NCBI GenBank assembly: GCA_016195325.1
Contig: JACPZX010000017.1
Span: 41,196-105,195 of the forward strand
Origin: Acidobacteriota bacterium
GTDB taxonomy: Bacteria > Acidobacteriota > Polarisedimenticolia > JACPZX01
Length of the DNA stretch: 64,000 nucleotides
Direction: 5' to 3'
Under the pieces are notes generated by a model that was given only the letters and a program-made list of their open reading frames with translations, did no database searches and was not told the origin of the DNA. The position numbers and the translations under genes were made by a program. Positions within the stretch are counted from its first letter, which is position 1; every line of letters begins with the position of its first letter. This document shows, piece after piece, positions 25,344 to 33,875 of this stretch.

Positions 25344-26566
25344 CAGCGAGCCGCTCCCGCGGGCGGCGAGCGCATCAGCGCGAGGAGCGCGTCGGCGCTC
25401 TTCGCGATGTCGAAGTGATCCTCGACGTGGCGGCGCGCGGCGCCCGCGAGCCGAGCGGCGAGGGGGAGGTCCGTCGTGATCGCGTCGAGCGCATCCGCGA
25501 GAGCGCGCGCGTCCCCCGGCTCGACGAGGAGCCCGGTCCTTCCGTCCTCGACGAGCTCGGGGATGCCGGAGAGCCGCGTCGAGACCACCGGCACGCCGAG
25601 GGCCATCGCCTCCATCAGCACGACGGGGATGCCGTCCATCAGGCCGCCCCGTCCCCGCTCGCACGCGAGGGCGCACACGCTCGCCGCCGAGATCGTCCGC
25701 CGCACCTCGTCCATCGGGCGGGACCCCGTCAGCTCGACGCGATCCGTGAGGGTGAACTCGCGGATCAGCAGGCGGAGCGTCGCCTCGAGCGGCCCGTCAC
25801 CGATGATCTCGCAGGTGACGTCGCGGCCGCGGTCGCGCAGCGTCGCGATCGCGCGGAGCAGCGTCGGGAACCCCTTGTAGTCCACGAGCCTCCCGACCGA
25901 GATCACGCGCACGGGACCGGCGGGAAGCGCCTCCCTCACCGGGTACTCGCCGAGCGGCACGCCGCAGTGGACGACGCGAAGGCGCCGGGCCGCCTCCGCG
26001 CCGCACGCGCGCTCGAGGTGCCTCCTGTTGGACTCGGAGATCGTGACGGTGAAGTCGGACTCGAGGATCTTGCGCCTCAGGAGCGGGTTCGGCGCGAAGA
26101 TGTCGTGCGCGTGCGCCGTGAGGGAGTACGGGATCCCCTCGAGCCTCCGGACGGCCCAGGCCACGAGGGCGGGGTACGTCGCCCAGTGGGCGTGGACGCG
26201 ATCGATGCCCCGCGCCCTGAGCAGCCGCCCCACGCGAGCCGCGACCGCGACGAGCGGAAGCGACTTCACTAGTTCGGCGGGGGCGGTCGCCAGGGACCCC
26301 GCCGTCACCCGGGCCAGCGCGCCGCCCGAGGCGAGCGGGCGCGTCGCGAGAGACGAGACGAACGCGGCCGCGGCGGGGCCCGCGCCGTCGGCGTAGATGG
26401 TATCGGCCTCGAACTCGCGGGCGCCCGGATGCGCGAGGGGCTCCCGCCGGCTCTTCAGCGACACGACCGCGACCTCGACTCCCCGCTCGCGGAGCGACTG
26501 CATCTCCCGCAGGATGAACGTCTCGGAGATCTTCGGAAAGAGGGAGACGAGGTACGCGACCTTCAT
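25343..26566 (-). CDS. Family 4 glycosyltransferase
   Basis: 407 residues, GT-B fold. N-terminus MKVAYLVSLFPKISETFILR; a DRVHAHWATYPALVAW segment; the C-terminal donor domain carries VRVISVGRLVDYKGFPTLLR, EIIGDGPLEATLRLLI and the ExxxxxE-type motif PVVLMEAMALGVPVVSTRLS. Donor and acceptor are unknown. It is chained to both neighbours by overlaps (ATGA upstream, TGATG downstream). Confidence 0.87.
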   Translation of the reverse strand: MKVAYLVSLFPKISETFILREMQSLRERGVEVAVVSLKSRREPLAHPGAREFEADTIYADGAGPAAAAFVSSLATRPLASGGALARVTAGSLATAPAELVKSLPLVAVAARVGRLLRARGIDRVHAHWATYPALVAWAVRRLEGIPYSLTAHAHDIFAPNPLLRRKILESDFTVTISESNRRHLERACGAEAARRLRVVHCGVPLGEYPVREALPAGPVRVISVGRLVDYKGFPTLLRAIATLRDRGRDVTCEIIGDGPLEATLRLLIREFTLTDRVELTGSRPMDEVRRTISAASVCALACERGRGGLMDGIPVVLMEAMALGVPVVSTRLSGIPELVEDGRTGLLVEPGDARALADALDAITTDLPLAARLAGAARRHVEDHFDIAKSADALLALMRSPPAGAAR

Positions 26567-28302
26567 GCGCGATCTCTCGCGAAGGCGTCGAACGTCCGGC
26601 GCACCGACGCGTCGATCGCCTGCTGCGCCATCTCGTCGAAGGGAAGATCCCCGTCGAGGCGCACGAACGGGGCCGCGCCGGCGATCGTCCGGTAGGCGCC
26701 CGCGAGGCGCCGGCGCGATTCGAGCGTCGTCCCGTCTTCCTTCCGCGCGTGCGCGATCTCGGCGTTCACGTCGATGAGGAAGGCGATGTCCGGCGCGGGA
26801 GCCGCCCCGAGGAGGAAGCCGGCCGCCCGCGCGGGCAGGGATCGCCCGCCGTCCGGAGAGCGGCCGAGGAGATCGGCGAGCGCGTCGTACGCGTAGCGAT
26901 CGCAGATGATCGTCCGCCCGGCCGCGAGCGCGAGCCGCGCCCGCTGGAGCGACGCCGCCTGCTCGAGCACGACGGCCCAGGTCCACAGGCTCCGCCTCCA
27001 GCGTCCCGAGAGAAACGCCCGCTTCGCCTCCTCGTCGCGCGCCGCGGGGATCCGGCCGCTCGCGACGCGGCGCGCGAGCGCCTTCCCGGACACCGCCATC
27101 CGCGAGAAGCCGCCGCGGCTCCAGAGTCGCGCGACGGGAACCTCGCACAGCCTCAGGGTCCGCTCAACCGATTCGGCGAGACGGCTCTTGCCCGCGCCGT
27201 CCGGACCGCTGATCGTGATGAGCTGGGCGGGGCGGCATCGGATCGCGAGCCGGTTGGCCACGAGGTTCCACCCGCTCGCGGCCAGATCCCTCACCCTGCG
27301 ATCCGGCTCCCGCCGGTCGTCCCCGGCGATCAGGGCGACGAGATGCCCCTTCGAGAACCAGCGCGGCGTCCTGTGCGGGAGCGCCACTCCCGCCGTGGGG
27401 ACGACCCGGCGGATCGATCGGCGCGCCCATGCGGAGCGAGCCAACGCGTCCACGGCGCGATCGCGATCGGCCTCCTCGATGAGCGGCCCGGCCCCGGCCG
27501 CGCGGCAGACGGCGTCGTAGAGGAAGAGCGACGACGACGCGGCCGCCTCCCACCGGCGCTCCCTCGCCTCCGCGAGGAAGTCGGTGACGCGCGCGCCGCG
27601 GGCGAGGCACCGCCGGACCGTGCGCAGGTCGCTCAGGCGCACCTCGTCGGTCTCGAGAATCGAGTGGGCGAGCGTCGCGGTGAGCGCGTCCGCGGGCGAC
27701 GAGACGCGGAGCCATGGCTCCTCCCCGCCCACCGAACGCGCGGCCACCTCCTCGCCGTCGGCGACGACGATCTTTCCCCAGGAGACGCACTCGTGCAGGT
27801 GCACGCTCAGGCCAGGCCGGCCGCGCTCGAACGTGCGGAAGAGGAGCTTGTGGTCCTCGCGGTAGTGCGGAAAACGGATGTGTCCCAGGGCCGCCACGAT
27901 CCGCGCGCTCTCCTCGAAGCGGCTCGGGGGAACGAGCACGTCGAGATTGCTGCTCAGGTAGGGAAAGGGGGCCGCAGATTTGAAGAGGACGGGACGGATC
28001 CCGGAGGCCGCGAGCGCCTCGGCGACGGGACGATACGCGTCGATCAGCTCCTGCCTGCGGGCGCGCGCCGAGAGGATCGTCGCGGCGCCGGCCGGCGAGG
28101 CGGCGACGGCCGATCGGAGCGGATCGGCGCCCTCTCCGGCCTCGAAGAGCGCGAGGAGCGACACCTTGTTCGAGGCCAGGAGGGAGACGACGGCCGAGGA
28201 CTCCTCCGCCGAGAGATCGCCGGCGGCCCGCGCGCCCCCTGCCCCGGGAGCGATCCCGAGCGCCAGAGCCACCGCGGCGCGCATCACCGCCGGGTCCGTC
28301 AA
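26563..28302 (-). CDS. Fusion of nucleotidyltransferase-like domain and thymidylate-kinase-like P-loop domain
   Basis: 579 residues from the TTG at 28302. Residues ~100-250 resemble the NTP_transf_5-type core (GIRPVLFKSAAPFPYLSS, NLDVLVPPSRFEESARI). From ~360 a P-loop kinase domain begins: LITISGPDGAGKSRLAESVE, later IICDRYAYDALADLL (a DR-Y motif as in thymidylate kinases) and IAFLIDVNAEIAHARKEDG. I chose TTG because GGAGG lies 7 nt upstream and it gives a TTGA overlap with the upstream gene; an ATG at 28284 is the alternative. It may phosphorylate a glycan or sugar intermediate, but the substrate is unknown. Confidence 0.75.
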   Translation of the reverse strand: MTDPAVMRAAVALALGIAPGAGGARAAGDLSAEESSAVVSLLASNKVSLLALFEAGEGADPLRSAVAASPAGAATILSARARRQELIDAYRPVAEALAASGIRPVLFKSAAPFPYLSSNLDVLVPPSRFEESARIVAALGHIRFPHYREDHKLLFRTFERGRPGLSVHLHECVSWGKIVVADGEEVAARSVGGEEPWLRVSSPADALTATLAHSILETDEVRLSDLRTVRRCLARGARVTDFLAEARERRWEAAASSSLFLYDAVCRAAGAGPLIEEADRDRAVDALARSAWARRSIRRVVPTAGVALPHRTPRWFSKGHLVALIAGDDRREPDRRVRDLAASGWNLVANRLAIRCRPAQLITISGPDGAGKSRLAESVERTLRLCEVPVARLWSRGGFSRMAVSGKALARRVASGRIPAARDEEAKRAFLSGRWRRSLWTWAVVLEQAASLQRARLALAAGRTIICDRYAYDALADLLGRSPDGGRSLPARAAGFLLGAAPAPDIAFLIDVNAEIAHARKEDGTTLESRRRLAGAYRTIAGAAPFVRLDGDLPFDEMAQQAIDASVRRTFDAFARDRA

Positions 28303-29381
28303 GCCCGCGCCTCCCGCGAAGCCGGGGGAGCCGGGACGGCGGCCTCGAGGCTCTTCACGATTTGCTCCGCCATTCCGTCCCACGTCAGCCGCTCGAGGCG
28401 GCGCCTCAGCTCCGGCGCGGGGCGATCCTGGCGCATGCCGAGCACCGCGCGCGGCAGCTCCGCCTCCGACTCGAAGAAGACGACGCCCGCTCCCGCCCCG
28501 TCGAGGAGCGCGGGGACGCCGCCGAATCTCGTCGTGACGATCGGGAGGTTCGTCGCCATCGCCTCCAGGATGGAGAGCGGCAGCTCGATCGCGTCGAGCG
28601 ACGAATGGACCGGGAAGACGTAGCAGTCCGAGGCGCGGTAGTGCTCCTCGATGTCCGCGAGGTGGCGATCCACGACGCGCACCCCCGCCTGCTGCAGCTC
28701 GCGGCGGACGTCGGCGTCACCCTGCGTGCTCGTGCTGGTGACGAGGAGCGCCTGCATGCCCGGGATCGCCTGGATCGACTTGAGGGCCAGCACGCCGCGC
28801 GCCTCCTTGAGGTGACCGACGTGAAGGGCGATGTACGCCGACGCGGGGAGGCCGAGGGATCGCCGGAGAGCGCTCTTCGACGCGTCGCCGAGGGGGCGGA
28901 AGCGCGCCGTGTCGACGCCCCCCTCGAGCCGCGTCGAGGCGAGCCCGAGCCGCGCCGAGAGCGCCGCGACGGACGGGCCGAGCGCGAAGAGGCGATCGGG
29001 GGGGCCGAGGCGGGCTCCCACCCGCATGAGCCATCCCGGATCCCGGGGCTGGAGGGCGACGACCCCCAATCGGGCCGACGGCGCGCGGCGCCGCAGGACG
29101 GCCGTCCTGAGAAAGGTGCGCGGGGTCAGCGAGGTCCACGGGATGTAGACGATTCCCTCGGGGGCGAACGACGCGATCGACCGGGAGAGCGCCGATCCGA
29201 CGAAGAAGCGGTCGCGCAGGACGCCGTGGACGGCCATCCCCTTCACCTCGGCGTCGAGCTCGCCGAGGAGAAGGACCTCCCGCCGCCGGGACATCGCCGC
29301 CCCGATCTCCGCCGCGAAGATCCGGACCCCCTCGTCGAGGGGCGGGTGGAGGACCTCGCACAGGATCGCGACGCGTTTCAC
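28299..29381 (-). CDS. Family 4 glycosyltransferase (second of the operon)
   Basis: 360 residues, start GTG at 29381. The N-terminal domain begins KRVAILCEVLHPPLDEGVR; the donor domain has YIALHVGHLKEARGVLALKS, a QALLVTSTSTQ strand, and LPLSILEAMATNLPIVTTRF with the conserved Glu. It lacks an obvious EX7E spacing typical of mannosyltransferases, so the sugar is open. Overlaps upstream stop by GTGA and downstream gene by TTGA. Confidence 0.83.
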   Translation of the reverse strand: MKRVAILCEVLHPPLDEGVRIFAAEIGAAMSRRREVLLLGELDAEVKGMAVHGVLRDRFFVGSALSRSIASFAPEGIVYIPWTSLTPRTFLRTAVLRRRAPSARLGVVALQPRDPGWLMRVGARLGPPDRLFALGPSVAALSARLGLASTRLEGGVDTARFRPLGDASKSALRRSLGLPASAYIALHVGHLKEARGVLALKSIQAIPGMQALLVTSTSTQGDADVRRELQQAGVRVVDRHLADIEEHYRASDCYVFPVHSSLDAIELPLSILEAMATNLPIVTTRFGGVPALLDGAGAGVVFFESEAELPRAVLGMRQDRPAPELRRRLERLTWDGMAEQIVKSLEAAVPAPPASREARA

Positions 29382-30493
29382 GTGGACAGGACCTCCTCGT
29401 AGACTCCTGCGGTCGCCTCGATCATGCGCGCGACGCCGAAATCCGATGCGATGCGCCCGAGTCCCGCGCTCCCCTGGCGCGCCCGGAGGCCGGGGTCCGC
29501 GACCAGCGCGCGGACCGCGGTCAGCAGGGGAACGATCTGCCCGGGAGGCACGAGATGGCCGGAGAGGCCGTCCGCGACCAGCTCCCCGACCCCGCCGACG
29601 CGCGTCGCGACCACCGGGAGCCCCGCGGCCATCGCCTCGAGCACGGCGTTCGGGAGTCCCTCCGTGTCGGAGGTCAGCACGAATACGTCCATCGCGGCGA
29701 GCAGCCTCTGCACGTCGGAGCGCGCGCCCGGGAGCGCGACGCGCTCCGTCAGCCCGGCGGTGCGGATCGATCGCGCCAGCGCGTCGCGTCGCCGGCCGTC
29801 TCCCACGACGGCGAACCGTGTGGACGGGCTCTCGCGCGCCAGGGCGGCGGCGAGGTCGACGAAGAGATCGAGGTTCTTCTCCCGCGACAGGCGGCCGACC
29901 GTCCCGACGAGCACCGCTTCGGCCGGCACCCCCATCTCGGCGCGGGCCGCCGCGCGATCTCCGGCGGCCGCGCGCGCGCCGGCGGTGTCGACCCCGTTGC
30001 GCACGACGCGTATCGAGGCGGCGGGAACCCCGTAGTACGCCGAGGTGAACTCCTTCACCGACTCGGCGTTGGCGATCACCTTCGACGCGCTGCGGAAAAC
30101 CCAGGAGTGGACGAGCCGGCTTGCTCGCGAGGGGATGGGCATGGTCGTGCGCGAGGAGACGATCAGGCGGCGGAGCCCCGCGAGCCGCGACGCGGCGTAC
30201 GCGTAGGCGTTCGCCCCGACGAGGAACGAGTGGACGAGATGAGCGCCGGTCTCCCGGAGCATCGAGGCGAGGCCCCTCACGCGCGCGACATCGCGGCGGC
30301 CCCGCCGCGGAAAAAGCGTGACCTCGATCCCGTCGCGCCTGAGGCTCGAGGCGTGCGGCTCGGCCACCTCGGAGAGGCAGGCGACGGCGGGCACGAATCC
30401 GGCTCCGGCGAGGCCGCGGGCGAGCAGCGCGAGCTGCCCTTCGGCGCCCCCCTGCTGGAGCTGGCCGATCACGAGGACGACTTTCCGCGTCAA
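29378..30493 (-). CDS. Family 4 glycosyltransferase (third of the operon)
   Basis: 371 residues from the TTG at 30493. Motifs: VVLVIGQLQQGGAEGQLALL (the glycine-rich acceptor loop), HLVHSFLVGANAYAYAAS, VLVGTVGRLSREKNLDLFVD, FAVVGDGRRRDALAR and the donor-binding LPNAVLEAMAAGLPVVATRV. The start is set by the TTGA overlap with the methyltransferase stop. Upstream open frame to 31084 is antisense-like and lacks homology. Confidence 0.87.
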   Translation of the reverse strand: MTRKVVLVIGQLQQGGAEGQLALLARGLAGAGFVPAVACLSEVAEPHASSLRRDGIEVTLFPRRGRRDVARVRGLASMLRETGAHLVHSFLVGANAYAYAASRLAGLRRLIVSSRTTMPIPSRASRLVHSWVFRSASKVIANAESVKEFTSAYYGVPAASIRVVRNGVDTAGARAAAGDRAAARAEMGVPAEAVLVGTVGRLSREKNLDLFVDLAAALARESPSTRFAVVGDGRRRDALARSIRTAGLTERVALPGARSDVQRLLAAMDVFVLTSDTEGLPNAVLEAMAAGLPVVATRVGGVGELVADGLSGHLVPPGQIVPLLTAVRALVADPGLRARQGSAGLGRIASDFGVARMIEATAGVYEEVLST

Positions 30494-31224
30494 GGCCTCA
30501 CCGGCTTTCTCATCACGAAGAGGTAGGAGACCGCGAGTCCATGGAGCGGAGGCCAGCGCGAGGTGACGCGATCCCAGGTGACGCCGAGCCGGTAGAGGAA
30601 GGGGGAGAGCTTCAGATAGTCGGGAGGGTGCTCGCACGGGGTCGCCCGCTCGAGCGCGAGGCCCGCGCTCGAGGCCAGCGCCCGCAGGGCGCGCCGGGTG
30701 TTCGCGCGGTAGTACGTGGGGAAGTTGTCGTACACGTTTTTGCCGAAGATCGTGCGGAGGGCCCAGGGCGCGATGCGCTCGGGGACGAGCCGGCCGAGGA
30801 TCGACGAGTAGTACCACTTGTTGGGGCACAGCACGATCGCGGCGCCGCCCGGCCGGAGGACGCGGGCGATCTCGAGGAAGGCCGCGACCGGATCCGCCAG
30901 GTGCTCGGAGACCGATCGCATCGCAATGACGTCGAACGCATCGGCCGCGAGCGGCAGCGCGCCGATGTCCGAGACGACCCCCCTCGCCCCCGGCCCCGAT
31001 TCGGCCATCGCCTCGAGATCGACGCCGACCGCGAGGCGGCAGCGGTCCCTGAAGATCTGCGCGAGCATCAGCTTCTTCCCGCACCCCGCGTCGAGAAAAC
31101 GGCCCTCCCTCGGCAGGTTGTCGGCGATCGCCGCCTTCAGCAGCGTGTCGCGATGGCGGGCGAGCGTGTAGTAACGGGCCCCGATCATCATCGAGGCACG
31201 CCGGCGGTCCGCCAGGCTCTTCAT
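30490..31224 (-). CDS. SAM-dependent methyltransferase
   Basis: 244 residues. Motif I FLDAGCGKKLMLAQIF (around 43), then VGVDLEAMAESG, the LPLAADAFDVIAMRSVSEHL motif and VLRPGGAAIVLCPNKWYYS. The C-terminus has aromatic-rich segments (RTIFGKNVYDNFPTYYRANT) reminiscent of glycan and lipid methyltransferases. The ATG overlaps the upstream ligase stop (ATGA). Confidence 0.82.
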   Translation of the reverse strand: MKSLADRRRASMMIGARYYTLARHRDTLLKAAIADNLPREGRFLDAGCGKKLMLAQIFRDRCRLAVGVDLEAMAESGPGARGVVSDIGALPLAADAFDVIAMRSVSEHLADPVAAFLEIARVLRPGGAAIVLCPNKWYYSSILGRLVPERIAPWALRTIFGKNVYDNFPTYYRANTRRALRALASSAGLALERATPCEHPPDYLKLSPFLYRLGVTWDRVTSRWPPLHGLAVSYLFVMRKPVRP

Positions 31225-32621
31225 CGCGCCGCGACGGCCTCCATCTCGTCGAACCTCTGGCGGAGCAGGATGCCGAGAGCCAGCATGATGAAGACGCTGT
31301 ACTCGAACTCGACGTCTCCCGAGAACCCGAAGACGCACAGGTTCACGAGGAAGCACTGCACGGCCAGGCCGAACATGTACAGGAACGAGCGGCGGTCGCC
31401 GCGCGCCTCGAGGCGCGTCTCGATCTTCCGCAGACCCCGCCAGGTGATCCCGAGGACGGCGAGGTAGAGGATGAGCGCCGGGAACCCCATCTGCGCCGAC
31501 AGGTCGAGGTACATGTCGTGCGTGGGAAGGTGCCGGCGGAAGTTGACCGTGTCGTATCGATCGAAGTCGCGGAGGAAGTTGCCGATCCCGACGCCGAACA
31601 CGGGGTTGGCCTTCGCGGCGTTCAGGCCGATCACCGCCATCTTGAACCGATCGACGTCCTTGATCTCGTCGATTCTCTGGAACCGCTTCACGAGATTCGT
31701 CTGCGAGGCCACGCCGCCGAGGACGGCGACGATGAGGACGATCGCGATCACGCGCGCGCTGCGGGTGACCTTGAAGAACATGAACACGAGGACCGCCGCC
31801 ATCGAGATGAAGCCCGATCGCGACAGCGTCGAAAGGATCACCGCGCCGTCGGCGACGGCCAGGAGCAGGAGCGCCGTCCTCAGCCAGCGCCGCTCGACGA
31901 CGAAGAACGAGAAGACCGCGAGGATGAGCATCGTCGTCAGCTCGAACGCCAGGTTGTTCGGGTTGTGCACGATGCCCGTCGTCCTCAGCATCTTCTCGGA
32001 GATGACGACCTTCTCCTGGCCGAAGACGCCGAGACGGCCGCCCACGGACGCGACGACGAGGCCGATGTTCGCCAGCGTGAGAACGCCGACGAGCCGCTTC
32101 ATGGCGCTCTCGCCCACGAAGAGGCTCGTGACCAGGAAGAAGATGAGGAGCCGGACGAGGTAGAGATTGCGGATCGCGTCGAGGTTCTCCTCGGTGACGC
32201 GGCCGTTCACGAGCAGCGAGACGACCACCCAGAACGTGAGGGCCGCGAACAGGAGGTGCTGGAGCGAGCCGACGTGGAGCCGGCGCCTGCCGATCGCCAC
32301 CTGGACGGCGAAGGCGGCCGCGAGGATCAGCTCGAAGGCGATGGGGACGGACAGGGGGCCGAGGCGCGGGAGATCGGCGAGGTGCGCCAGGCCCACGACG
32401 GCGTTCAGGATCAGCGCGTGAAGGCCGACCTCCGGGAAGAGGACCGTCGCCGCCGCGGCCGCGACGAGGGCCGCGCCGAGGAGGATCCCCGGCATCGAGA
32501 GCCTGAGGACGACCATCGCGAACAGGATCGTGAGGGTGGCCCCCGTGAGAATCAGCCCGGCGATCATCCGCCGCTTCGAGAGGCGCTCGCGCCCGGGGAA
32601 CGCCAGCGCGAGGGTCTTCAT
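31221..32621 (-). CDS. O-antigen ligase-family membrane protein (first copy)
   Basis: 466 residues with about 11-12 membrane segments and a periplasmic loop near the C-terminus carrying ANPVFGVGIGNFLRDF and, after it, RRHLPTHDMYLDLSAQMGF, the Wzy_C/WaaL signature with its conserved His. It either ligates glycan to lipid A-core (WaaL), polymerises repeats (Wzy) or glycosylates a protein. The start at 32621 gives an ATGA overlap with the upstream GT4 gene. Confidence 0.85.
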   Translation of the reverse strand: MKTLALAFPGRERLSKRRMIAGLILTGATLTILFAMVVLRLSMPGILLGAALVAAAAATVLFPEVGLHALILNAVVGLAHLADLPRLGPLSVPIAFELILAAAFAVQVAIGRRRLHVGSLQHLLFAALTFWVVVSLLVNGRVTEENLDAIRNLYLVRLLIFFLVTSLFVGESAMKRLVGVLTLANIGLVVASVGGRLGVFGQEKVVISEKMLRTTGIVHNPNNLAFELTTMLILAVFSFFVVERRWLRTALLLLAVADGAVILSTLSRSGFISMAAVLVFMFFKVTRSARVIAIVLIVAVLGGVASQTNLVKRFQRIDEIKDVDRFKMAVIGLNAAKANPVFGVGIGNFLRDFDRYDTVNFRRHLPTHDMYLDLSAQMGFPALILYLAVLGITWRGLRKIETRLEARGDRRSFLYMFGLAVQCFLVNLCVFGFSGDVEFEYSVFIMLALGILLRQRFDEMEAVAAR

Positions 32622-33730
32622 CGCCCCCCCCCGGCCACGGCCACGTAGAGCGCCTCGTGCTCTCGCGCCATCCGGTCGCGTCCGAAGCGGAGCGTGAATC
32701 GCTCGCGCGACGCCGCGGACATGCGACGTCTCAGATCTCCGTCCGAGAGAATCCTCTCCGCGCGTGAGGCGAGGAGAATCGGATCGCGCGGGGGGACGAC
32801 GTACCCCGTGATGCCTTCGTCGATCGTCTCGGGAACGGCGCCCACGCCGGTGGCGACCTGGGGAATCCCCGCGGCCATCGCCTCGATGAGAACGTTCGGC
32901 ATCCCCTCCTCGATCGAGGCGAGGAGGAGGAGGTCGGCGCGTGCGAGCAGCGCGCGGGCGTCGTCGCGATGGCCGGCGAGGATGACCGAGCCTGCGAGCC
33001 CGAGCGCCCGGACGCGCCCCTCGAGGGACGGGCGCTCGGGCCCCGACCCCGCGATCACGAGCGCGGCGCCGGGGTGCGTGCGGCGAAGTCGCGAGAACGC
33101 CTCGAGGAGGTAGGGATGCCCCTTCTTGGCCGAGAGGGACGCGACGCACAGCAGGCGCGGCGACGCCTCCGCCGGCCATGGATCGGCGCCGGCCGGCTGG
33201 TCCGTCGCGGCGGGGACCTCGCCGATGCCGTTCGCGATGATCCTCGTCCGGGCGAGGGGGATGCGCTCCCGCGTGACGACGAGATCGCGCACCTGCCGCG
33301 AGTTGAACGTCACCGCGGCCGCGCCCCGATGAGCCCATCGGCTGAGGGCGAGATCGAGGGGGCGCCTCCTGAGGTCCAGGTTGCGGACCGAGGTGATGTA
33401 CGGAACGCCGGCCCGGCGCGCCGCGGCGGCGCCGAAGAGATTCCCGTCGCGGAGAAAGGCGTGGACGACGCGCACCCTGTCCGCGCGCATTCGCGAGGCG
33501 ACGGAGGCGACGGCCGAGAGCGTCGCGGGGCGAAACCATCCCCGGAGATGGAGGTCGACGATCGGGACGCGAAGCGGTGCGAGATGTCTCTTGAGGGCGT
33601 CATCAAGATGAAGGGCGCAGAGAGTGGGCGACCAGGCCCGGCGATCGAGCGCCGCGAGGAGCTCCATCACCTGCGTCTGCGTGCCACCGCGCGCGTTGAA
33701 GTCGCAGACGAGCAGGAGCGCGTCCGCCAT
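32618..33730 (-). CDS. Family 4 glycosyltransferase (first gene of the operon)
   Basis: 370 residues. MADALLLVCDFNARGGTQTQ holds the acceptor loop; RVRVVHAFLRDGNLFGAAAA, RLLCVASLSAKKGHPYLLEA, ALVIAGSGPERPSLEGRV and MPNVLIEAMAAGIPQVATGV complete the GT-B pattern. The ATG at 33730 follows directly on a GTG at 33733. It is the promoter-proximal gene of a chain of seven overlapping genes ending at 24204. Confidence 0.87.
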   Translation of the reverse strand: MADALLLVCDFNARGGTQTQVMELLAALDRRAWSPTLCALHLDDALKRHLAPLRVPIVDLHLRGWFRPATLSAVASVASRMRADRVRVVHAFLRDGNLFGAAAARRAGVPYITSVRNLDLRRRPLDLALSRWAHRGAAAVTFNSRQVRDLVVTRERIPLARTRIIANGIGEVPAATDQPAGADPWPAEASPRLLCVASLSAKKGHPYLLEAFSRLRRTHPGAALVIAGSGPERPSLEGRVRALGLAGSVILAGHRDDARALLARADLLLLASIEEGMPNVLIEAMAAGIPQVATGVGAVPETIDEGITGYVVPPRDPILLASRAERILSDGDLRRRMSAASRERFTLRFGRDRMAREHEALYVAVAGGGR

Positions 33731-33780
33731 CACTTGACGAAGTCCGCCCCGCCGCGGGCCCCGCTCCCCATAACTACTTC

Positions 33781-33809
33781 AATCTATAACGGATACCCAC
33801 GCCGCGCAA
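33781..33809 (-). promoter_or_regulatory. Promoter of the minus-strand glycosyltransferase operon
   Basis: TTGCGC (33809-33804), 17 nt, TAGATT (33786-33781) on the minus strand, about 50 nt before the ATG at 33730; local base composition is notably AT-richer than the surroundings. Confidence 0.5.
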
Positions 33810-33869
33810 CGGGAGCGTCACACCTGTGGCACGCGGAGCCCGCCCGCCGACTCCACGGCGGAACGGCAC

Positions 33870-33875
33870 TACAAT
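33870..33875 (+). promoter_or_regulatory. -10-like box at the start of the plus-strand glycosyltransferase
   Basis: TACAAT overlaps the ATG at 33874 and lies 7 nt before a second in-frame ATG at 33883. If functional, the mRNA would start at about that second ATG. The -35 region (CCGACT, 33847-33852) is poor. Confidence 0.35.
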
